Positions 19,004-27,076 of a DNA stretch of 64,000 nt are shown in pieces; position 1 is the first letter of the stretch, and the number at the start of each line of letters is the position of its first letter. The DNA is taken from NCBI GenBank assembly GCA_036446455.1, contig JAZFSZ010000098.1:6912-70911 (forward strand). The letters run 5' to 3'. The notes beneath the pieces were generated by a model that saw nothing but the letters and a program-made list of their open reading frames with translations, was not told where the DNA came from and did no database searches. Both the position numbers and the translations under genes were made by a program. Source of the stretch: JAZFSZ01 sp036446455. Lineage in GTDB: Bacteria; Pseudomonadota; Gammaproteobacteria; Acidiferrobacterales; JAJDNE01.

Positions 19004-19828
19004 TTGAAATTAGCAGCTGCAATTCAAATGGCGTCGGGTCCAAATTTGGGGGCCAACTTGACGGAGGCCAGCCGGCTGATCGCCAGCGCCGCCAGTTCAG
19101 GCGCCGGTCTGGTGGTGCTGCCCGAAAACTTTGCGTTGATGCCGATGAAAGAGTCAGATCGTCTGCAGGTAGCTGAGCCCCATGGTGACGGCCAGCTTCA
19201 GGATTTCCTGGCCACCCATGCACGTGAGCACGGCCTGTGGATCGTCGGTGGCACCATTCCCGTTACAGCAAACGATAAGCAGAAAGTATGTCCCGCATGC
19301 CTTGTCTACAATGACAAAGGCGAGAATGTCGCGCGTTATGACAAGATGCATCTGTTTGATGTGAATCTTGAGAATGGCGAGGAATATCATGAATCGGCTA
19401 ACCAGGAACCGGGTGATCAGACTGTGGTTATCGATACACCATTTGGGAAACTGGGCCTGGCGGTTTGCTATGATTTGCGTTTTCCCGAACTGTTTCGTCG
19501 CATGCTCGATGAGGGAGCCGAGCTCTTTGCCGTTCCCTCGGCGTTTACCGAAATTACAGGTAAGGCGCATTGGGAAGTGCTGGTGCGCGCCCGTGCCATT
19601 GAAAATCTGGCCTACGTGATTGCTGCCGATCAAGGTGGTTACCATGTCAACGGTCGTGAAACCCATGGCGACAGCATGATTGTCGGCCCCTGGGGTTTGA
19701 TACATGATCGTCTGGCGCGCGGTTCCGGTGTCGTGATCGCTGAGATTGATCTCAAACGCATAACATCCATACGCAACAGTCTTCCCAGTATCCAGCACCG
19801 CCGCATACGATTCGAGCATAGCGTCTGA
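19004..19828 (+). CDS. Carbon-nitrogen hydrolase, probable deaminated-glutathione amidase or omega-amidase
   Basis: Cytoplasmic nitrilase-superfamily enzyme. The catalytic triad is visible: Glu in VVLPENFALM, Lys in YDKMHLFDV and Cys in LAVCYDLRFPEL. Close relatives repair deaminated glutathione (Nit1) or hydrolyse alpha-keto-amides; the sequence alone does not settle which. It has 274 aa. The start is TTG 19004, supported by the ribosome-binding site AGGAGCAGGA just upstream. In many gammaproteobacteria this gene follows yhdP and precedes tldD; here tldD is absent and mgtE follows. Confidence 0.88.
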   Translation: MKLAAAIQMASGPNLGANLTEASRLIASAASSGAGLVVLPENFALMPMKESDRLQVAEPHGDGQLQDFLATHAREHGLWIVGGTIPVTANDKQKVCPACLVYNDKGENVARYDKMHLFDVNLENGEEYHESANQEPGDQTVVIDTPFGKLGLAVCYDLRFPELFRRMLDEGAELFAVPSAFTEITGKAHWEVLVRARAIENLAYVIAADQGGYHVNGRETHGDSMIVGPWGLIHDRLARGSGVVIAEIDLKRITSIRNSLPSIQHRRIRFEHSV

Positions 19829-19905
19829 CGTCGTCAGCGCGCCATCACTTCACTTTTTAAGGTAAATGACCCTACGTGTTTATCCACGCATGGCAATGTT
19901 AAGAT

Positions 19906-19914
19906 TGTTATACA
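19906..19914 (+). promoter_or_regulatory. Candidate extended -10 promoter for mgtE
   Basis: TGTTATACA fits an extended -10 (TGn followed by TATACA) 57 bases before the mgtE start, in the 142-base spacer. No good -35 lies 16-18 bases upstream, which extended -10 promoters can tolerate. I see no magnesium-sensing leader (M-box) in this spacer. Confidence 0.35.
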
Positions 19915-19970
19915 CTGAGTAGATCGGAACTCACTGAATCCAATAACAATGATGTATCGGCAATCGACAC

Positions 19971-21323
19971 ATGGAAGATAAGGTGCTTAACAGAACCGAT
20001 TCCCTGGCAGCGATGCTCCTCGCCCTGGACGCCGACAGCAATGATGCTATTCGCAAGGTAGTGGAGGAGCTGCATCCGGCTGATGTTGGCGATTTGCTCG
20101 AGAGTCTGCCGCCTGATAACCGTTATCGCGTGTTGGCGGAAATCCCCAGATTCCTGATCGGCGAAACCCTGATGGAGTTACCGGACAGCATCCGTGTCGA
20201 TCTGGTCAGTGAAATGGATCAGGCGGATCTGGTTGCGGCGGCACAAACCCTTGATACCGATGATATTGCTGACCTGATTCCGGATTTACCGGACGAGGTG
20301 ATCGCACAGATTCTGTCTGCGCTGGACCAGCAGGATCGCGAGCGTCTGGATGCCGTTTTGTCGTTCCCGGAAGATACCGCCGGCGGTCTCATGAATGTGG
20401 ATACCATCACTGTCCGTGAGAATCTGTCGCTGGAAGTGGTGTTACATTATCTGCGTGGTCGCGGCGAGATGCCGGATGATACGAATAAACTGTTTGTGGT
20501 TGATCGCAAGGATCATCTTGTTGGAAATCTGTATATCAGCAAGTTGTTGACGACGGACCCCAGGCAGCGCGTGGGTGCCGTCATGGACCGGGAGCCGGTC
20601 AAGTTTGATGCCTTGATTACGGACAACGAAGTGGCGGCCGCGTTCGAGCGCTATAACCTGATCAGTGCGCCTGTTGTTGACAGCGAGAATCGTCTGCTGG
20701 GTCGTATCACCATTGATGACGTCGTCGATGTGATTCGTGAAGAGGCGGATCACTCGGTGATGGCGCCGGCCGGTCTCAGTGAGGGAGAGGATATTTTTGC
20801 ACCCGTGGCGCGCAGTAGCCGCAAGCGGGCGTTGTGGCTGGGTGTTAATCTCATTACTGCCGTGGTGGCATCCATGGTGATTGGATTCTTCGAAGACACT
20901 ATTCAGAAGATCGTGGCGTTGGCGGTATTAATGCCCATTGTTGCCAGTATGGGCGGTAATGCCGGTACCCAGACCGTTGTGCTGGTGGTGCGTGGCCTGG
21001 CCCTGGGGACCATTACCCGTGGCAACACGCGGCAGCTGTTGCTTAAGGAAATGATGGTCAGTGTGGTAAACAGCATGTTGTGGGCGCTGGTAGTGGCCCT
21101 GGTGGCGGTCGCATGGTACCGGGACCCGGTACTGGGGCTTGTGATTGCCCTGGCCATGATGATCAATCTGATGGTGGCGGCATTGTTCGGGGTAATCATC
21201 CCGATCATGCTCCGGCGCGTTGGTGTTGATCCGGCACTGGCCAGTGGTGTCATGCTGACGGCAATTACCGATGTCGTCGGTTTTTTCTCTTTTCTTGGTC
21301 TGGCGGCACTGCTATTGCTTTAG
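19971..21323 (+). CDS. mgtE: Magnesium transporter MgtE
   Basis: Mg2+ channel of the inner membrane. The order is canonical: MgtE N domain (about residues 30-130, with repeated LPDD/DLIP helices), a CBS pair (about 135-255), a plug helix, and five membrane helices from about 285. These include the conserved MGGNAGTQT of the pore. It has 450 aa, full length. It stands alone between two spacers. Confidence 0.95.
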   Translation: MEDKVLNRTDSLAAMLLALDADSNDAIRKVVEELHPADVGDLLESLPPDNRYRVLAEIPRFLIGETLMELPDSIRVDLVSEMDQADLVAAAQTLDTDDIADLIPDLPDEVIAQILSALDQQDRERLDAVLSFPEDTAGGLMNVDTITVRENLSLEVVLHYLRGRGEMPDDTNKLFVVDRKDHLVGNLYISKLLTTDPRQRVGAVMDREPVKFDALITDNEVAAAFERYNLISAPVVDSENRLLGRITIDDVVDVIREEADHSVMAPAGLSEGEDIFAPVARSSRKRALWLGVNLITAVVASMVIGFFEDTIQKIVALAVLMPIVASMGGNAGTQTVVLVVRGLALGTITRGNTRQLLLKEMMVSVVNSMLWALVVALVAVAWYRDPVLGLVIALAMMINLMVAALFGVIIPIMLRRVGVDPALASGVMLTAITDVVGFFSFLGLAALLLL

Positions 21324-21605
21324 TGCCACCGTGATAAAGGTTTCTCCTGTCTCGTTGCAGGGCGAAACCGGAATTATCGATTTCCCCGGCTGCTTCATTT
21401 TCCGGGTACTCCCATGATGGAAAAATACCGGTATGTCCATTGTGACAAGCCGCCTGCCAGCAGGTTTATGCTGATTCGTGGCTCTGGATGCGGGGTGCCA
21501 CCACAGGGAACCTGAAATCGACCTTTTATCGGCTGGTCGTGGAGCAGGTCGGACCGCTGTGCCATTCTAGGATAGAGCAGTCTCGAGAATAGATGGTACG
21601 CAGCG
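21324..21605. other. 282-base spacer without recognised function
   Basis: Spacer between mgtE and the WYL-like gene. I see no terminator with a T-run, no tRNA and no persuasive small gene. The short ORFs on either strand lack a ribosome-binding site or a recognisable protein. Confidence 0.5.
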
Positions 21606-22010
21606 ATGGTTCCTAATATCCTGAAAATACTTACCAAGGCGATTAAAGAGCGCCGCTGCGCCGCTGTGCGCTATCACGATCAGCGCGAGGTCCGCATCGT
21701 TGAGCCCCACGCCATCTACACTAACGAGCGTGGCGAACTGGTTGTAGACTGTTATCAGACAAGAGGGTATTCGTCCTCGAGTCGACCGCCTCCGTTCTGG
21801 CGCCCGTTTCGGCTAAAACGCATTGCTGCTATCTCCCTGCTGAAGGAAAATTTTGAAATCCGCAAGGCAGAGGGTTTCAGTGCCAATCGCGTCAAGTATC
21901 GCAATGGTTTAGTCGCTATTGTTGAGCAACAGCGTCCGTCCTATCTCTATCCGGAACATGTGCTGCATGAAATGGGCCCGTTCTTGCCGACCCGCATAAG
22001 TCGCAACTGA
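21606..22010 (+). CDS. WYL-domain-like protein
   Basis: A 134-residue soluble protein whose middle (AVRYHDQREVRIVEPHAIYT, then a strand ending FRLKRIAAISLL) matches the five-stranded SH3-like WYL fold, which binds ligands such as nucleotides in transcription factors. It has no DNA-binding domain of its own, so it is a stand-alone WYL-type protein. The start is ATG 21606. Its stop codon directly abuts the ptsI stop on the other strand, with no spacer. Function is not known; the fold assignment is by pattern. Confidence 0.65.
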   Translation: MVPNILKILTKAIKERRCAAVRYHDQREVRIVEPHAIYTNERGELVVDCYQTRGYSSSSRPPPFWRPFRLKRIAAISLLKENFEIRKAEGFSANRVKYRNGLVAIVEQQRPSYLYPEHVLHEMGPFLPTRISRN

Positions 22011-23753
22011 CTATACCCCGCCGTTTTCCTCGTTGGCGCCGTCGACCAGATCATGTAACTCGCGGATATCGTGCGTTGACATCACTTTACGTGCAAAACG
22101 TTTCAGTGATGCAATATCTGATTCACAAATAATCTTTTTGACTTCCAGCAGAGTTGCCGGGTGCATACTGAACTCGGCCAGTCCCAGGCCCAGTAACAAG
22201 CGGGTATAGCGGATATCACCGGCCATTTCCCCGCACATGGCTACAGGAATGCCTGCCTCTTTGCCTGCGTCTATGGTTGTTGCAATCAACCGCAGCACTG
22301 AAGGGTGTAAAGGGTCATAGAGATAGTTCACGGCGTCGTCAACACGATCAATGGCGAGCGTGTATTGGATGAGATCATTGGTACCGATGGATAGGAAATC
22401 AAGATGGGGGGCAAACAGGTCTGCTGATATGGCCGCTGCCGGCACCTCGATCATGCCACCGATATCGATATCACCATCGAAGGCGCGCCCCTCCTGACGC
22501 AATTCCTGTTTCAATTCATCAATTAATTCCAGCACACGCATCAGTTCGCCGACACTTGACAGCATCGGGATCATTATCTTGACAATGCCGTGGGCGGCCG
22601 TGCGCAGTATGGCGCGCAATTGCGGCCGAAACAGCGATGGATCATGCAGGCATAGTCTGATAGCGCGCAAACCCAGGGCGGGGTTAATTGCCACAGGACC
22701 TGTGCTGGCGCCACCATCCACTTGCTTGTCTGCGCCAAGATCCAGCGTTCGAATCGTTACCGGAAGGCCATTCATGGCCTTAACCACCTTGCTATAGTTG
22801 CGGTATTGCTCTTCCTCCGTTGGCGGCTGCGGCCGATTCATGAACATAAACTCGGTACGATAGAGTCCGATCCCATCGGCCGAAGCATTGGTGGCTGCCT
22901 TCACATCGGCGGTTAGCTCAATGTTGGCCAGCAGGTGGATGGCTCGACCGTCCAGGCTTCTGGATTCGGCCATGCGCAGCGAATCCAGCTCCCGCTTTAA
23001 CTGCGTAATCTTGCGTTTGCGTCGGCGGTACTCTTTTTCGATGGCATCATCGGGATCGACAATCAGGACTCCGCGTTTGCCATCAATGATAAGCATCTGA
23101 TTATTGCGAATAAATTGTGTCGCATTATGAGTGGAGACAATCGCCGGGATGCCCAGGCTACGCGCGAGGATAGCGGTATGGGAAATCGGTCCGCCCAGAT
23201 CGGTTACAAATGCCTTGATGTGATTGTGTTTGAGCAGAACGGTATCTGCTGGCGTCAGATCGTTGGCAACGATTATTTGACCGGCACCCGGTGCGGCATC
23301 CCGATCCATTTCCAGTGGCATGATCAGATTGCGCATGATGCGTTCAACAACCTGATCGACATCAGTACCGCGATTACGTAGATAAGGGTCTTCCATGCTC
23401 TCGAAGATATCGCCAAGTTCCTGGCCCTGAACGCTAAGCGCCCATTCCGCATTATGCTTTTGCTTGCGTATGGCATCGATCGGTGCCGTTGATATCAGTG
23501 TGTCCGCAAGGATCAGCAGGTGGGTATCAATAAAACTGCCGGTCTCGGGCGGCGCATTGGCCGGAATATGCTCGAGCACATTTTCCAGTTGCAATCGCGC
23601 CTGCGAGACCGCTGCCTGAAAGCGCTCGACCTCTTTTTCAATCAGGACGCTCGGAACATTGTATTGCGGGATCGCTAGCCGGGAACGGCGTATGACGTGG
23701 GCCGTGCCCAGAGAAATACCACTACTGACCCCGGTGCCATGAAGTGCCAGCAC
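22011..23753 (-). CDS. ptsI: Phosphoenolpyruvate-protein phosphotransferase (enzyme I)
   Basis: Autophosphorylates from PEP and passes the phosphate to HPr. The phosphohistidine motif is GGPISHTAILARS with H192, and the C-terminal PEP-binding domain contains the conserved VAMCGEMAGD cysteine. It has 580 aa, ordinary enzyme I length; there is no N-terminal GAF domain, so it is not the PtsP type. GTG start overlapping the ptsH stop by one base (TAGTG). No sugar-specific EIIB/EIIC is present here, so the chain is probably regulatory. Confidence 0.94.
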   Translation of the reverse strand: MLALHGTGVSSGISLGTAHVIRRSRLAIPQYNVPSVLIEKEVERFQAAVSQARLQLENVLEHIPANAPPETGSFIDTHLLILADTLISTAPIDAIRKQKHNAEWALSVQGQELGDIFESMEDPYLRNRGTDVDQVVERIMRNLIMPLEMDRDAAPGAGQIIVANDLTPADTVLLKHNHIKAFVTDLGGPISHTAILARSLGIPAIVSTHNATQFIRNNQMLIIDGKRGVLIVDPDDAIEKEYRRRKRKITQLKRELDSLRMAESRSLDGRAIHLLANIELTADVKAATNASADGIGLYRTEFMFMNRPQPPTEEEQYRNYSKVVKAMNGLPVTIRTLDLGADKQVDGGASTGPVAINPALGLRAIRLCLHDPSLFRPQLRAILRTAAHGIVKIMIPMLSSVGELMRVLELIDELKQELRQEGRAFDGDIDIGGMIEVPAAAISADLFAPHLDFLSIGTNDLIQYTLAIDRVDDAVNYLYDPLHPSVLRLIATTIDAGKEAGIPVAMCGEMAGDIRYTRLLLGLGLAEFSMHPATLLEVKKIICESDIASLKRFARKVMSTHDIRELHDLVDGANEENGGV

Positions 23754-24022
23754 TATTTATCCTCACCAAATAAATCGTTCACCAGACCAGACAGGGCCGT
23801 TACCGCTGTGTCTTCATCGGCACCGTCAGCACAAAGTTCCAACTCGGTTCCTTTTGCCGCAGCCAGCATCATGATTCCCATTATGCTTTTCCCGTTTACC
23901 TTTTGCCCATTCCGCGACAACGTAATATCACTGCCGTACTCGGATGCCAGTTGTACAAATTTCGCGGAAGCGCGTGCATGCAGGCCGAGTTTATTGTCAA
24001 TGAGTACATCCTTGCACTTCAT
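23753..24022 (-). CDS. ptsH: Phosphocarrier protein HPr
   Basis: Small phosphocarrier of 89 aa between enzyme I and the EIIA proteins. H15 lies in LGLHARAS and the HPr-kinase target serine is S46 in NGKSIMGIMML. Both sites are present, which fits the hprK gene upstream in the same run. The start at 24022 overlaps the EIIA stop by 4 bases; an in-frame extension to 24070 lies wholly inside the EIIA gene and is unlikely. Confidence 0.94.
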   Translation of the reverse strand: MKCKDVLIDNKLGLHARASAKFVQLASEYGSDITLSRNGQKVNGKSIMGIMMLAAAKGTELELCADGADEDTAVTALSGLVNDLFGEDK

Positions 24023-24429
24023 CCACGCATTTTCCGCAGTTCGGCCGGTCCGTTTGGCCACACCACGCATTCGCGACCGCCAGTCGCCGCTTTTTCTGCC
24101 AGTTGTTCCAGAGACAAATGGCGGTAGTTAAGCGCCCGCATCAGCATCGGCAGGCTGATACCCGTGACCAGTTCGACGCGCCCGGGTTCGAGCATGCTGC
24201 AGGCGGTATTGGTATGGGTGGAACCGTAGATGTCTGCAAGTATCAAAACACCGTCGCCTTCATCCAGCGTTTGTACCGATTCGCCAATCAGTGCCAGCAA
24301 CTTTTCCGGCGACCGGTGGTGTGCCGCCAGGCTCAAAAGTCCTTCCGGCATGTCACCAGCAATACTGGCGGCATCCTCAATCAGGTGTTGACCGGTATTA
24401 CCGGTCGTTAGAATCAGAATGCCTATCAT
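24019..24429 (-). CDS. PTS EIIA component, mannose/fructose type, active-site His replaced
   Basis: Protein of 136 aa with the EIIA(Man) fold: the N-terminal strand MIGILILTTG and the ILADIYGST loop with the conserved Asp (D66). In relatives the first strand ends in THG, whose His (residue 9-10) accepts phosphate from HPr. Here the codons read Thr-Thr-Gly, so that His is Thr9. The nearest His is H15 in TGQHLIEDA, which would not be at the same structural position. The gene overlaps rapZ and ptsH by 4 bases each. Family assignment is firm; phosphotransfer activity is doubtful. Confidence 0.85.
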   Translation of the reverse strand: MIGILILTTGNTGQHLIEDAASIAGDMPEGLLSLAAHHRSPEKLLALIGESVQTLDEGDGVLILADIYGSTHTNTACSMLEPGRVELVTGISLPMLMRALNYRHLSLEQLAEKAATGGRECVVWPNGPAELRKMRG

Positions 24430-25280
24430 GCCAACTCCCGATGTCGCACCTGTGTTTGTACTCCCTTGCCGGCAAAATAGGAGGCCAGTTTATCTGTCAG
24501 GTAGACCGAGCGGTGCTGGCCACCGGTACAACCAATGGCAATTGTCAGGTAGCTGCGATTTTCCTGTATGAAGGAAGGCAGCCATTTTTCAAGAAAAGTA
24601 CAGATTGACTCAAACATCTCGTGAACTTCTGCTTGTTTCTCCAGGAACTCGATTACCGGTTCATCCAGGCCTGAATATTGCCGCAGTTCTGTTTGCCAGT
24701 ACGGATTGGGCAAACAGCGTATGTCAAATACATAGTCTGCGTCCAGTGGGGTACCGTGTTTGAAGCCGAACGAACGGAACAGCAGGGTGAGTCTGCCCGA
24801 TTCGCTGCTGCAGGCGAAATCAAGAATCTGTTGCCTGAGTTCGTGCGGTGTGGTGAACGTTGTATCAATATGTAGCGCAGCATTGGACGAAAGTGGATTG
24901 AGCTGGCTCTTCTCCAGCGAAATTCCCTCGAGCAGGGAAATGTCCTCATCGGTCAGCGGATGTTTGCGACGCGTTTCCTTGTAGCGCTTGATCAGTATGG
25001 CGTCGTCTGCCTCGAGAAACACGATCTGGAAATTAATTCCCAGTTTCGACAATTCGTTCAGCGCCTCCGGCAGCTCTTTCAGGAACTCACGATTGCGTAC
25101 GTCAATACCAACTGCAACATTTTCAGGTGGGTTGTTGCCCGATTGCTGTATCTGTTCGGCAAGGTGGGGCAGGAGGCGGGCAGGCAGATTGTCGATGCAA
25201 TAAAAACCCGAATCTTCGAGAGCGTGTAAGGCAATACTTTTTCCGGAGCCGGAAAGTCCACTAACAAGAAGAAAGCTCAT
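24426..25280 (-). CDS. rapZ: RNase adapter / nucleotide-binding protein RapZ
   Basis: P-loop protein that in E. coli binds GlmZ RNA and glucosamine-6-phosphate, steering RNase E to control amino-sugar synthesis. Walker A is GLSGSGKS (8-15). The C-terminal domain carries the conserved AIGCTGGQHRSVYLTDKL motif. It has 284 aa. It is wedged between hprK and the EIIA gene with 4-base overlaps on both sides, an arrangement typical of non-enteric proteobacteria. Confidence 0.94.
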   Translation of the reverse strand: MSFLLVSGLSGSGKSIALHALEDSGFYCIDNLPARLLPHLAEQIQQSGNNPPENVAVGIDVRNREFLKELPEALNELSKLGINFQIVFLEADDAILIKRYKETRRKHPLTDEDISLLEGISLEKSQLNPLSSNAALHIDTTFTTPHELRQQILDFACSSESGRLTLLFRSFGFKHGTPLDADYVFDIRCLPNPYWQTELRQYSGLDEPVIEFLEKQAEVHEMFESICTFLEKWLPSFIQENRSYLTIAIGCTGGQHRSVYLTDKLASYFAGKGVQTQVRHRELA

Positions 25281-26227
25281 TGCTTGCTATTGCTAAGGAG
25301 GGAGTCATGTTTTTTGATAAACTCCTCAACAGGGTTGATTCCCCACATACGTAAAATATGTGTTCGCGTCGCCGCTTCCACAAGTACGGCCAGGTTTCTA
25401 CCCGGCGCTACCAGCAACAGGACTTCAGGTATATCAACTTCCAGAAAATTCCGGACGTTGCCATCGTTTAACAGGCGATCCATTTTATTGAGACGTGATT
25501 TGTCCAGGCGTTCCAGCCTGACGGTGAAGTGCACTTTCTTTTTGTGACGCACGGCCGTTTCGCCAAACATGGTTCTCACATTGAGAATGCCGAGACCGCG
25601 GACTTCAAGATATTCAAGCAGCTCGTGTTTCAGGCTCTGGCCCACCAGAATATCGGGTCCGGCATGAACCAGTTCGACTGCATCATCCGCAATTAACCGG
25701 TGGCCGCGGCTCAGTAATTCCAGCGCCAGTTCGCTTTTACCAATGCCTGAATCACCGGTTATCAGAACGCCGATACCCATGACTTCCATGAATACGCCAT
25801 GGACTGAAATACGTCGTGCCAGCGCGCGCGCAAGGTGATACTGCAATGTTTCAATAACGACCGGGCTGGGTACTGGTGAAATACATAGCGGCATGTTTGC
25901 GTTTTCTGCGGCCGCAATCATATCGTCGTCCGGCGGCTGGCCGGTAATGACAACCAGAGAAGTGGTCTTGCACCCAAACAGCCGGGAGAGTGTACGACCC
26001 CGCTCTTCATCACTTAATTTGCTCAGGTACTGGTACTCGGTGCGACCGATCACCTGTACACGATTGGGATGAACAAAATTGAGGTGACCCACCAGGGCCA
26101 TGCCAGGATATTCGGCGTTAGGGGCTTCCAGTTCCCGCAAACCACCACCCCTGCCGGCGACCCATTCCAGGACGAGCTTGCCTTGCTGGTCGTTAACTAA
26201 CTGATTTGTTGTTACCGTTGGATTCAT
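25277..26227 (-). CDS. hprK: HPr kinase/phosphorylase
   Basis: Bifunctional enzyme that phosphorylates and dephosphorylates Ser46 of HPr. The P-loop is GDSGIGKS (158-165), preceded by HGVFMEVMG with H143, and the C-terminal K3 signature region follows the VRGLGILNVRTMFG segment. It has 316 aa, as usual. It overlaps ptsN and rapZ by 4 bases each, so this part of the operon is tightly coupled. E. coli lacks this gene; it is found in many beta- and gammaproteobacteria with regulatory PTS genes. Confidence 0.95.
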   Translation of the reverse strand: MNPTVTTNQLVNDQQGKLVLEWVAGRGGGLRELEAPNAEYPGMALVGHLNFVHPNRVQVIGRTEYQYLSKLSDEERGRTLSRLFGCKTTSLVVITGQPPDDDMIAAAENANMPLCISPVPSPVVIETLQYHLARALARRISVHGVFMEVMGIGVLITGDSGIGKSELALELLSRGHRLIADDAVELVHAGPDILVGQSLKHELLEYLEVRGLGILNVRTMFGETAVRHKKKVHFTVRLERLDKSRLNKMDRLLNDGNVRNFLEVDIPEVLLLVAPGRNLAVLVEAATRTHILRMWGINPVEEFIKKHDSLLSNSKQ

Positions 26228-26697
26228 GACGCCTGTTGATAGTCGGAGTCAAAAGAACGGAAGAAATTATAGACTTCATCGCTTTGTTTTGCATTCAGCA
26301 ATTGCTCGCGGTTCTCCTTATCCCCGAGAATGCGAGCCAGCTGTGCGAGAAGTTGCAAATGTTCCTTTGTTGCTTGTTCCGGTACCAGCAGGGCGAAAAC
26401 GATTTTTACCGGTTTGCTGTCAATTGAATCGTAGTCCATTTCATCCTTGAGAATGATGCAGGCACCGACGGCGCGATCAAGTCCTTTCAGCCTTCCATGA
26501 GGGAGTGCGACACCGTTACCGACGCCGGTACTACCCAATCGCTCGCGATCAATCAGGGACTGAAATGTCGCGCGGCCATCCAGACCAGGAACCGCGTCGC
26601 CCAGCAGTTCACTGATTTTTTCCAACAAGCGTTTTTTGCTACTGGCGCTTATCGATAGACTGACGCGTTCTGGCGAGATCAGGTCGTGGAGGAACAT
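26224..26697 (-). CDS. ptsN: PTS EIIA-Ntr (PtsN)
   Basis: Regulatory EIIA of the nitrogen PTS, which in other bacteria modulates potassium uptake and sigma-54-linked functions. The phosphorylation site H67 lies in NGVALPHGRL. It has 157 aa. It sits between hpf and hprK, downstream of rpoN, as in most proteobacteria. Confidence 0.94.
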   Translation of the reverse strand: MFLHDLISPERVSLSISASSKKRLLEKISELLGDAVPGLDGRATFQSLIDRERLGSTGVGNGVALPHGRLKGLDRAVGACIILKDEMDYDSIDSKPVKIVFALLVPEQATKEHLQLLAQLARILGDKENREQLLNAKQSDEVYNFFRSFDSDYQQAS

Positions 26698-26730
26698 GAC
26701 CGTTTGGTTTTCCGTTGTGATAAAGGAGGA

Positions 26731-27057
26731 TCAGACAGCCGAATGTTTACGCACAACACCCTCGCTGCGGTGATGGTCTGACGTTTTTTCCTTGAGCTTG
26801 ATTACCTGGCGATTCAGCTTGTCCGAGAGCGAGTCGATCGCGGCGTACATGTCCTCGCCTTCAGCATTGGCGTGCAGTTGTGCCCCTTTCGCGTTGATCG
26901 TGGCTTCGGCCAGCTGACGGGTTTTTTCTACCTGCAGTACTACATAAGTGTTGGTAACGTGATCAAAATGTTTCTCGATTCGGCCCAGTTTCTCAGACAC
27001 GTAATCGTGGAGTGCATCTGTAATATTGATATTTTTTCCGGTGACAGTCATTTTCAT
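26731..27057 (-). CDS. hpf: Ribosome hibernation promoting factor, short form
   Basis: Binds the 30S subunit and helps form inactive 100S ribosomes. The 108 aa contain the S30AE/HPF fold (NITDALHDYVSEKLGRIEKHF, DMYAAIDSLSDKL). There is no long C-terminal dimerisation domain, so this is the short form. A good ribosome-binding site (AAGGTGAGGAG on the coding strand) precedes ATG 27057. It lies 19 bases after rpoN. Confidence 0.93.
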   Translation of the reverse strand: MKMTVTGKNINITDALHDYVSEKLGRIEKHFDHVTNTYVVLQVEKTRQLAEATINAKGAQLHANAEGEDMYAAIDSLSDKLNRQVIKLKEKTSDHHRSEGVVRKHSAV

Positions 27058-27076
27058 GATGTTGTTCTCCTCACCT

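Noticed and set aside
19829..19970. Magnesium riboswitch before mgtE
   Set aside because: The spacer is short and shows no M-box-like set of helices or terminator.
21395..21637. Minus-strand 80-codon frame in the mgtE-WYL spacer
   Set aside because: No ribosome-binding site and no recognisable protein; it also overlaps the WYL-like gene.
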